This document shows positions 1 to 5,439 of a DNA stretch of 5,439 bases, piece by piece (the first letter of the stretch is position 1; each line of letters begins with the position of its first letter). The notes beneath the pieces were generated by a model. That model was not told the DNA's origin. It saw nothing but the letters and a program-made list of their open reading frames with translations, and searched no databases. A program made the translations under genes and the position numbers. This DNA is from Acidobacteriota bacterium (GTDB lineage: Bacteria > Acidobacteriota > Terriglobia > Acidoferrales > UBA7541). The DNA lies in contig JAFAZL010000864.1 in NCBI GenBank assembly GCA_019239815.1, positions 1-5,439 on the forward strand. The letters run 5' to 3'.

Positions 1-204
1 GGCGGCGTGGGCGAGGCCCTCGTTCGTCTGCCCCGGAACGTTGGAGTAGACGCGCACGCTTCCGGTGGCATTGGCGGCATCCTGGCACCAGGCCTCAAGA
101 AAGAAGGCGACGAATATACGAACGACGCCTTCGGTAAGGCCCCCGTGACGATCCGGCTGCGAGTGGAGGGCGGAGTTGGGTCGATCAAGCTCTTGACCGA
201 GTGA
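1..204 (+). CDS. C-terminal fragment of a LiaF/toastrack-like glycine-patterned protein (5' end outside window)
   Basis: The frame is open from base 1 and stops with TGA at 202-204, giving 67 residues. A GTG at base 7 could be read as a start, but the residues before it (GG) continue the same glycine-patterned beta strand, so this is a truncated gene and not a small one. The visible part alternates short hydrophobic strands with glycine turns: GGVGEALVRLP near the start, GGIGG at about residues 22-26, and VEGGVGSIKLL at the very end. That pattern, especially the terminal GGVGSIKL, is typical of the C-terminal beta domain of LiaF-like or DUF4097/toastrack proteins, which are commonly cell-envelope associated. 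The assignment is by pattern memory only. The missing N-terminal part, which would show membrane helices or a signal peptide, is needed to decide. The gene is separated from uvrA by 133 bases and a promoter, so it is probably a separate unit. Confidence 0.75.
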   Translation, partial: GGVGEALVRLPRNVGVDAHASGGIGGILAPGLKKEGDEYTNDAFGKAPVTIRLRVEGGVGSIKLLTE

Positions 205-271
205 GCTTCGGGTTTTGCCCCCCTCGTGCGTGTTCGATGTTCGCTGGCGTTTACGACGTTTCGCTTTCCAT

Positions 272-300
272 TTGCCCAAAGTTAATCCCGTCCGTATAAT
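272..300 (+). promoter_or_regulatory. Predicted sigma70-type promoter for uvrA and the downstream operon
   Basis: A perfect TATAAT lies at 295-300, and TTGCCC (four of six matches to TTGACA) lies at 272-277, with an optimal 17-base spacer. Transcription would start near base 307, giving a leader of about 31 bases before the GTG at 338. The surrounding AT-rich patch (about 280-310) stands out from the GC-rich genes on both sides. It is the only good promoter in the 133-base gap between the upstream gene and uvrA. I see no LexA-type operator over it and no strong terminator for the upstream gene in 205-270. Confidence 0.65.
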
Positions 301-337
301 TTAAAGTTTAGGCAGTCGCCACCGAACCCGCCTGTGC

Positions 338-3300
338 GTGGCCGTACTGTCCGGACTAGCCTTGGGAACCAACGAACTCATTCCAGCGGACGCGTCGGCG
401 CAGCCAGTCGGCAGTTCGGGCAACGACACGATCTCCATTCGAGGCGCGCGCGTTCACAATCTCAAAAACGTTAGCGTCGAAATCCCGCATAACGCCATCA
501 CGGTTGTGACCGGTGTTAGCGGCTCCGGGAAGTCCTCGCTCGCCTTCGACACGGTCTACGCCGAAGGACAGCGACGGTATGTCGAGTCACTCTCGGCCTA
601 TGCGCGTCAGTTCCTGGAGCGCATGGAGAAGCCGGACGTCGATGACATCTCGGGTATCGCGCCGGCGGTGGCGATTCGCCAGAAGAATTCGACGCGAAAT
701 CCGCGCTCGACGGTCGCCACGGCGACGGAAATTTACGACTATCTGCGGTTGTTGTTCGCTCGTTGTGGCGAGACGTATTGCATCACGTGCGGCGCGTTGG
801 TCCGTCGCGACAATCCGGATGAAATCGCGACGAAAGTCCTGGCACTGGCTCCAGGCCGGCGATTTTATGTTCTGTATCAGTTGCGCGTGAGTGCTCCGCA
901 GGCCCCAACGCCCGCCGCCCGGCGATTACAGAAGAAAAAGCCGGCGACGCCGTCGCAAGAATCCGTGCGAAACGCGTTGATCGATATTCAGAAGCGCGGC
1001 TTCAATCGTCTGTATCAGGATGGCCGTCTGCACGAGTTTTCCTCGCCCGAAACTTTGCTTGATGTCGATTTCTCGAAGCCGGTCTGGGTTGTTGTCGATC
1101 GCCTCGCGGTCAGTGCGGAATCGCGCGCCCGCTTGGTCGATTCGATCGAAATTTGCTACCGCGAAGGGAACGGCGAAGCCATCCTCGAATTCCCAGCCGA
1201 CACGACCGCCGGAACTGCGCCGGAGCGACTCGTTTTTAACGATCGTTTCGAGTGCAAGAACGACGGCACCATTTATCAGGAGCCGGAGCCGCGCCTCTTT
1301 TCGTTTAACAATCCGTGGGGCGCATGCCCACGCTGCCAGGGATTTGGCAACACGATCGACTTCGACCTGAATCTCGTCGTGCCCGATTCCAGCAAGTCGC
1401 TCGATGACGGCGCGATCGAGCCGTGGACTAAGCCTCGATATCGCGGTCTGATGCAGGAAGCGAAGAAATTCGCTAAGTCGCAGGGCATTCCGACCAACGT
1501 CGCCTGGCGACACCTGACCGCGGACCAGCGAAAGCTCCTGCTCGAAGGCGACCCTGCGAACAAATTCGACGGCGTCAAAGGCTTCTTCAACTATCTCGAG
1601 CGCAAGAAATACAAACTCCACGTTCGCGTCTTCCTGAGCCGTTATCGAGGCTACGCGACCTGCCCCGATTGCGGCGGCACGCGTTTGCGTCCCGAAGCTC
1701 GCGCTGTTCGCGTCGCTGGCAAATCAATCACCGAGATTTGCAGGCTCACCGTCAAGGAAGCGCGCGTTTTTTTCGGCACGCTGCAACTCACGCCTTCACA
1801 GGCGAAAATCGCCGACAAAGTTCTTGACGAAGTTCGTTCCCGCCTGCAATTCCTTGACGAGGTCGGCCTCGACTACCTGACGCTCGACCGTCTTACTTCG
1901 ACGCTCTCCGGCGGCGAATCCCAGCGCATTCAGCTCGCGACATCGCTCGGTTCCCATCTCGTAGGTGCGCTCTACGTCCTCGACGAGCCGTCCATCGGCC
2001 TCCATCCGCGCGACACACAGCGTCTCATCGACATCCTCAAGTCGCTCCGCGATCTCGGCAACACCGTCCTCGTCGTCGAGCACGACCCGGACACGATCGA
2101 AGAAGCCGACTCCGTCATCGACCTCGGCCCGGGCGCCGGCGAGCTCGGCGGCAAACTCCTTTTCTCCGGTACCTACGATGCGATGCTCAAAGAGCCGAAG
2201 TCGATCACCGGCCGCTACCTCAACGGTGAATTGCGCATCCCCGTTCCCAACAGCCGCCACAAGCCCAACGGGAAATTTATTCGCCTCTACGGCGCGAACG
2301 TTCATAACTTGCAGAACGTCGATCTGATGATTCCACTCAGCACGCTCACCGTCATCACCGGCGTGAGCGGCTCCGGAAAATCGACGATCGTGCACGACGT
2401 CCTCTACAAAGCGCTCACCGCGAAGCGCAACGGCAGCAGCATCAAGGAATTCTGTGATCGCATCGAAGGCGACGCCGAAATCCGCGAAATCGTGATCGTC
2501 GATCAGTCGCCGATCGGCCGCACGCCGCGTTCGAATCCCGCGACCTATCTGAAAGCATTCGACGCCATCCGCGAAGTCTTCGCCGATACGCCCGACGCCA
2601 AGCGCCGCGGATTCACCGCCGGCCATTTTTCATTCAACGTCCCTGGCGGTCGCTGCGAGACCTGCCAGGGCGACGGCACCGTCACCGTCGAGATGCAATT
2701 CCTCGCCGACGTCGAACTCATCTGCGAAGAGTGCCGCGGCTCGCGCTTCAAGAGTTCCGTACTCGAAGTTCGCTTCCACGGCAAGAACGTTCACGACGTT
2801 CTCCAAATGACCGTCCGCGAAGCGCTTGCATTTTTCGCCGCAGTGCCAAAAGTGACGTCAAAACTCCGCGTGCTCAACGAGATCGGTCTCGGCTACCTGC
2901 GTCTCGGCCAATCCGCGACGACGCTCTCCGGCGGCGAAGCCCAGCGTCTCAAACTCGCGTCGCACCTGACCCGCAGCGAAAACAAAGAAATCCTTTACAT
3001 CCTCGACGAGCCGACCACCGGTCTGCACTTCGACGACATCGCCAAGCTTCTCGCCGCATTCCGCAAACTACTCGAGTCCGGCGCCTCTCTCGTCGTCATA
3101 GAACACAATCTCGACGTGATCAAATCCGCCGACTGGCTCATCGACCTCGGCCCCGAAGGCGGCGATCAAGGCGGCAAGATCATCGCCACCGGCACGCCCG
3201 AGCAAGTCGCCCGCAACGCGCAATCGCACACCGGAAAATTCCTAGCCCGCGCACTCGCCACTCACAACAACGGTCATCCCACCACCAACAACAACGCGAA

Positions 3301-3400
3301 CGGGCAGCAGGCAAAGCGCCAGCCCGGCCGTGCATCCAAATCATCGAGCCCTTCAGCTACAATCGAATCCGGAGCCAACGCCCCGTCCTCGGAATCATGA
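338..3400 (+). CDS. uvrA: UvrABC excision nuclease subunit A (UvrA), extended form
   Basis: UvrA is the cytoplasmic dimeric ATPase that finds bulky DNA lesions and loads UvrB in nucleotide excision repair. The 1020-residue protein has the full family order. Walker A GVSGSGKSS is at 59-67 (Lys65), followed by the YAEGQRRYVESLSAYARQF block and a UvrB-binding region at about 145-275 with CITC at 148-151. Then come a zinc module (C306, C330, C333), CPDC at 442-445, signature LSGGESQR at 523-530, Walker B LYVLDEPS at 545-552 and His582. The second cassette has Walker A GVSGSGKST at 675-683, zinc cysteines 773, 776, 796 and 799, LSGGEAQR at 863-870, Walker B YILDEPT and His923. E. coli UvrA has 940 residues. 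The extra length here is an N-terminal extension of about 29 residues, a basic Pro-rich insert at about 186-207 and an Asn/Ser-rich tail after about 972. The start is uncertain: GTG338 lacks a clear Shine-Dalgarno, and TTG362 is an alternative. A stop at 302-304 limits extension upstream. Position 309 is Asp where a zinc cysteine is expected. Confidence 0.97.
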   Translation: MAVLSGLALGTNELIPADASAQPVGSSGNDTISIRGARVHNLKNVSVEIPHNAITVVTGVSGSGKSSLAFDTVYAEGQRRYVESLSAYARQFLERMEKPDVDDISGIAPAVAIRQKNSTRNPRSTVATATEIYDYLRLLFARCGETYCITCGALVRRDNPDEIATKVLALAPGRRFYVLYQLRVSAPQAPTPAARRLQKKKPATPSQESVRNALIDIQKRGFNRLYQDGRLHEFSSPETLLDVDFSKPVWVVVDRLAVSAESRARLVDSIEICYREGNGEAILEFPADTTAGTAPERLVFNDRFECKNDGTIYQEPEPRLFSFNNPWGACPRCQGFGNTIDFDLNLVVPDSSKSLDDGAIEPWTKPRYRGLMQEAKKFAKSQGIPTNVAWRHLTADQRKLLLEGDPANKFDGVKGFFNYLERKKYKLHVRVFLSRYRGYATCPDCGGTRLRPEARAVRVAGKSITEICRLTVKEARVFFGTLQLTPSQAKIADKVLDEVRSRLQFLDEVGLDYLTLDRLTSTLSGGESQRIQLATSLGSHLVGALYVLDEPSIGLHPRDTQRLIDILKSLRDLGNTVLVVEHDPDTIEEADSVIDLGPGAGELGGKLLFSGTYDAMLKEPKSITGRYLNGELRIPVPNSRHKPNGKFIRLYGANVHNLQNVDLMIPLSTLTVITGVSGSGKSTIVHDVLYKALTAKRNGSSIKEFCDRIEGDAEIREIVIVDQSPIGRTPRSNPATYLKAFDAIREVFADTPDAKRRGFTAGHFSFNVPGGRCETCQGDGTVTVEMQFLADVELICEECRGSRFKSSVLEVRFHGKNVHDVLQMTVREALAFFAAVPKVTSKLRVLNEIGLGYLRLGQSATTLSGGEAQRLKLASHLTRSENKEILYILDEPTTGLHFDDIAKLLAAFRKLLESGASLVVIEHNLDVIKSADWLIDLGPEGGDQGGKIIATGTPEQVARNAQSHTGKFLARALATHNNGHPTTNNNANGQQAKRQPGRASKSSSPSATIESGANAPSSES
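3397..3400 (+). other. ATGA stop/start overlap between uvrA and the TPR gene
   Basis: The TGA of uvrA (3398-3400) and the ATG of the TPR gene (3397-3399) share bases. Upstream there is only a weak purine patch (GGAA at 3391-3394), so ribosomes finishing uvrA probably reinitiate here. This arrangement is a standard sign of translational coupling within one mRNA. Confidence 0.85.
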
Positions 3401-4749
3401 TCTTCGCGAGTTGCCGCGCCGTCGTCACTCTGTTTCTTTTCATACTGGCGCAGCATGTTCTGCCTGCTACCGGCACCCAGCCCGAAACACTCGCGCAGTC
3501 CACATCGCGCAGCCAGGCGTCCGCACCGCAGTCGCGAAAAGAAACGATCCATAACCCGCTGAACGACTACCTCGACGAAGCCCAGCGTGATATCGACAAG
3601 AGCGATTTCACCGCCGCCATCACCCCGCTCCAGAAATTCATCGCCGAAAAGCCCGACGTCGCGTTTGCACATTTTCAGCTCGGCTACGCATACACCGGCC
3701 TGAAACAAGTTTCCGAAGCCCGCGCGGAGTACGAAAAGGCGATTGCTCTCGATCCAAAAATGACCGAAGCGTACCTGAACCTCGGCATCCTTCTCACCGA
3801 TCCGGCTCCCGCCGACGCGGTGGCGCCGCTGAAGAAAGCCGTCGAACTCCTTCCATCGCAATCGCGCCCAAGAATTCTTCTCGGCGTCGCGCAAGAGCGA
3901 ACGGGTGACTTCGCCGGCGCTGCGAATTCCTTCGAAGGCGCCGTGAATCTCGATCCGCGCGATTCGGAAGCCACACTTCACCTCGCCCGCCTCTACCTAA
4001 AACTCAAGCGTCCCGCCGAAGCCGAATCCAAATTTCGCGCCTTGCTCAACGCCGACCTCAATTCCACCGTGGCCGCGCTCGGCTTGGCCCAAACGCTCGA
4101 CGCGGAAGAGAAGCCCGAAGCCGCGGACGCCTATCGCAAATACCTCGCACTCCAGCCAAACGACCAGGCCGCCCGTGCTCGCGTCATCCATTTCCTCGTC
4201 GAACAACAAAATTACGACGAAGCCCTCGCCGAACTCGATCGCGCCGAAAAAGGTGCGCCGCCGAGTTCCGACACGCTTCGCCTACGCGCCGACATCCAGA
4301 TCGCGCAAAAGCACTTCGACGACGCCATCGCCACTCTGCAACACGCGATCACGCTGACTCCAAAAGACGCGCAGCTCGTCGCCGGCCTCGGCCGCATCTA
4401 CCTCCAGAAGCACGACTACGCATCCGCCGAAAAGCAATTCAAGGCTGCGATCCAGCTCGACCCGAACAACGTCACCTATTGGAAAGATATGAATTCGGCT
4501 TACTACCTGTCGGGAGATTGCGTCTCAACGCTTGCCGGCCTCGACGTCATCGCCAAGGTCGAGCAGCCCGGGGCGGGCGCGTGGTTCATCCGCGCGCTTT
4601 GTTACGATAAGTTGCATCAGATCAAGCCGGCGCTTGAGGCTTACCAGAAGTTCCTGTCGATGGACGAAAACAAAAATCCCGATCAAGTCTGGCAGGCCAA
4701 GCAACGGACGCAGGTCTTGCAGCACCAGCTCGAAGCGAAAAGGCAATAG
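3397..4749 (+). CDS. Exported tetratricopeptide-repeat (TPR) protein
   Basis: This 450-residue protein starts at the ATG that overlaps the uvrA stop (ATGA). Residues 1-24 look like a Sec signal peptide: a short n-region with Arg7, a hydrophobic core VVTLFLFILA, and likely cleavage near LPA-TG at about 24-26. It is therefore probably periplasmic or surface exposed. A Ser/Gln-rich linker follows (about 27-50). From about residue 55 to 427 there are roughly eleven helical-pair repeats with TPR spacing of about 34 residues. The clearest are at 88-121 (ends AIALDP), 155-188 (ends AVNLDP), 290-323 and 324-357 (ends AIQLDP). The Leu/Gly/Tyr and Ala positions of TPRs are obvious. No enzymatic domain is visible, so the role is likely protein-protein scaffolding; the partner is unknown. 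A TPR superhelix next to a second exported protein suggests that neighbour as a candidate partner, which is inference. The start is supported by the signal peptide and the overlap. Only a weak GGA precedes it, so translation probably depends on coupling to uvrA. Confidence 0.92.
   Translation: MIFASCRAVVTLFLFILAQHVLPATGTQPETLAQSTSRSQASAPQSRKETIHNPLNDYLDEAQRDIDKSDFTAAITPLQKFIAEKPDVAFAHFQLGYAYTGLKQVSEARAEYEKAIALDPKMTEAYLNLGILLTDPAPADAVAPLKKAVELLPSQSRPRILLGVAQERTGDFAGAANSFEGAVNLDPRDSEATLHLARLYLKLKRPAEAESKFRALLNADLNSTVAALGLAQTLDAEEKPEAADAYRKYLALQPNDQAARARVIHFLVEQQNYDEALAELDRAEKGAPPSSDTLRLRADIQIAQKHFDDAIATLQHAITLTPKDAQLVAGLGRIYLQKHDYASAEKQFKAAIQLDPNNVTYWKDMNSAYYLSGDCVSTLAGLDVIAKVEQPGAGAWFIRALCYDKLHQIKPALEAYQKFLSMDENKNPDQVWQAKQRTQVLQHQLEAKRQ
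4738..4743 (+). promoter_or_regulatory. Ribosome binding site for the third cistron
   Basis: AAAAGG lies inside the last codons of the TPR gene, with a 6-base spacer before the ATG at 4750. It is the best Shine-Dalgarno match of the genes here. It supports starting the next gene at 4750 and not at the second in-frame ATG at 4783, which would cut into the signal peptide. Confidence 0.65.
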
Positions 4750-5439
4750 ATGCGCTCGTGCCTCCAGTACGGAGTGGTCTCGATGGCGATCGCACTCGTC
4801 TGCTGCGTCAATCCTGGTCTGTGGCCCGCGACATCCGTTCGAGATGCCTCGGACAAAACAAGGTCCGGCACTTCCAGCGAACTGCAGGCCCGTTTCGATC
4901 ACGAAACAAACTCAGTCCACAAAGCCAAGCTCTTCGAAAAACTAAGCGACGAGCAGCTCGCCGAAGTTCGTCACGCCTCGCAGTCGAGCGACTACAACGC
5001 CATCGGCACGATCATGGAGAAATACCGCGATAACGCTCGCGCCGCCGTCGACGCGCTGAAAAAAGAGCATCCCAACGCCGACCATCAACTCAACGGCTAC
5101 AAGCAGCTTCAGATTCACATTCGCCGTGCGATTCGCGATCTCAAGGAAACGGTGTTGCTCGCGCCAGATGAGTACAAACCACCGCTGCGGCTTGTCGAAC
5201 ACGATCTGTCGTTGATCGACGATGAACTCTTGCAGAGCCTTTTTCCATCCCCTCCGCATACAGGTGCTTCGCCGGAAGCTCCGCCATCGGCCAACAACAC
5301 CCCAAGCGATCCACATTCTTCCGCAGCACCACCAACGGGCAGCGCGCTGGAGCAAAATCCGGGCGGCAACCCGCGAGCAGCGCCTGCCGATTCCGCGGAA
5401 TCCAATTCAAATGCAGGGACGAGTCCGAACTCGACCGCC
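4750..5439 (+). CDS. Exported helical protein of unknown function with Pro/Ala/Ser-rich tail (3' end outside window)
   Basis: The ATG follows the TPR stop codon with no gap and has AAAAGG six bases upstream. The frame stays open for 230 codons to the last base of the window, so the C-terminus is missing. Residues 1 to about 27 form a probable signal peptide: Arg2, hydrophobic core GVVSMAIALVCCV, and candidate cleavage after about WPA (25-27). C18 and C19 follow ALV, which is a poor lipobox, so a lipoprotein is unlikely but not excluded. Residues about 44-163 are charged and helical: a KLSDEQLAEV stretch, then KYRDNARAAVDALKKEHPN, then GYKQLQIHIRRAIRDLKETV, ending in DDELLQSLFP. From about 166 onward the protein becomes a low-complexity Pro/Ser/Ala/Asn tail, likely disordered. 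No catalytic motif is seen. I do not recognise a named family; similar helical proteins beside TPR genes in Acidobacteriota seem familiar, but I cannot verify that here. Context suggests it acts with the preceding exported TPR protein. Confidence 0.85.
   Translation, partial: MRSCLQYGVVSMAIALVCCVNPGLWPATSVRDASDKTRSGTSSELQARFDHETNSVHKAKLFEKLSDEQLAEVRHASQSSDYNAIGTIMEKYRDNARAAVDALKKEHPNADHQLNGYKQLQIHIRRAIRDLKETVLLAPDEYKPPLRLVEHDLSLIDDELLQSLFPSPPHTGASPEAPPSANNTPSDPHSSAAPPTGSALEQNPGGNPRAAPADSAESNSNAGTSPNSTA

Noticed and set aside
232..242. GTTC-N3-GTTC direct repeat upstream of uvrA, considered as a LexA/SOS box.
   Set aside because: The known direct-repeat LexA box has seven bases between the GTTC halves, not three. 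The E. coli-type CTG-N10-CAG and the Bacillus-type CGAAC-N4-GTTCG are also absent.
205..270. Possible terminator after the first gene (GGG-TTTTG-CCC near 210-220).
   Set aside because: The stem is only three pairs and no T-run follows, so it is not a credible intrinsic terminator.
926..1621. A 231-codon minus-strand open frame inside uvrA.
   Set aside because: It is antisense to the zinc-module region of UvrA, has no domain, and no promoter or ribosome site was found.
512..2380. Similar sequence blocks in the two halves of uvrA (two Walker A and two signature segments).
   Set aside because: This is the ancient internal duplication present in every UvrA, not a recent repeat.
1796..2626. A 276-codon open frame on the minus strand inside uvrA.
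   Set aside because: It lies wholly antisense to conserved UvrA motifs, including the second Walker A, and shows no recognisable domain. Long antisense frames are expected in GC-rich genes with biased third positions.
2731..3396. The TPR reading frame stays open for 222 codons upstream of its ATG, overlapping uvrA, which could suggest a longer or fused protein.
   Set aside because: The translated upstream part is almost all Arg/Ser/Pro/His, typical of an out-of-frame reading of GC-rich coding DNA. The ATG at 3397 gives a clean signal peptide.
3274..3981. A 235-codon minus-strand open frame across the uvrA/TPR junction.
   Set aside because: It overlaps two well-supported plus-strand genes and reads as a composition shadow.
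4942..5355. Minus-strand open frames of 89-137 codons near the right edge.
   Set aside because: They are antisense to the plus-strand exported protein, which has a start, a ribosome site, a signal peptide and a coherent helical core. The minus frames are Arg/Trp/Cys/Ser-rich with no motif.
1..5439. CRISPR arrays, tRNA or rRNA genes, transposase or insertion-sequence ends.
   Set aside because: None was seen on either strand. The window is almost entirely coding, with one 133-base gap.

Overview
The window is a GC-rich bacterial chromosome segment with every recognisable gene on the plus strand. Gene style points to a soil-type Acidobacteriota genome, perhaps near Koribacter or Terriglobus. 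The clues are the GC-rich codon choice, a LiaF-like glycine-patterned repeat protein, a 450-residue exported TPR protein, and a long UvrA with lineage-type changes. This assignment is an inference from protein style; no marker gene is present to prove it.

Layout: (1) Bases 1-204 hold the last 67 codons of a gene that began before the window. Its C-terminus resembles the glycine-rich beta end of LiaF/toastrack-type cell-envelope proteins. (2) Bases 205-337 are intergenic and contain a good sigma70-type promoter (TTGCCC, 17-base spacer, TATAAT at 295-300) facing the next gene. No convincing terminator or SOS box is visible. (3) Bases 338-3400 encode UvrA, the damage-recognition ATPase of nucleotide excision repair. 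It has both ABC cassettes and is longer than usual because of an N-terminal extension, a small basic insert and an Asn/Ser-rich tail. Its first zinc module has Asp in place of one cysteine. (4) Bases 3397-4749 encode an exported TPR protein whose ATG overlaps the uvrA stop as ATGA. (5) Bases 4750-5439 encode the start of a third cistron, beginning on the base right after the TPR stop codon. It is an exported helical protein of unknown function with a Pro/Ala/Ser-rich tail, and it is still open at the window edge.

The three genes uvrA, TPR and helical protein are packed so tightly (4-base overlap, then 0-base gap) that they are very probably one transcript with coupled translation from the promoter near 300. 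The last two products look like a functional pair outside the cytoplasmic membrane, with the TPR protein as a scaffold. Nothing in the sequence links them mechanistically to DNA repair, so the operon may simply share expression. The best candidates for something undescribed are the third gene's family and its pairing with the TPR protein. The rest of the window is fairly ordinary.
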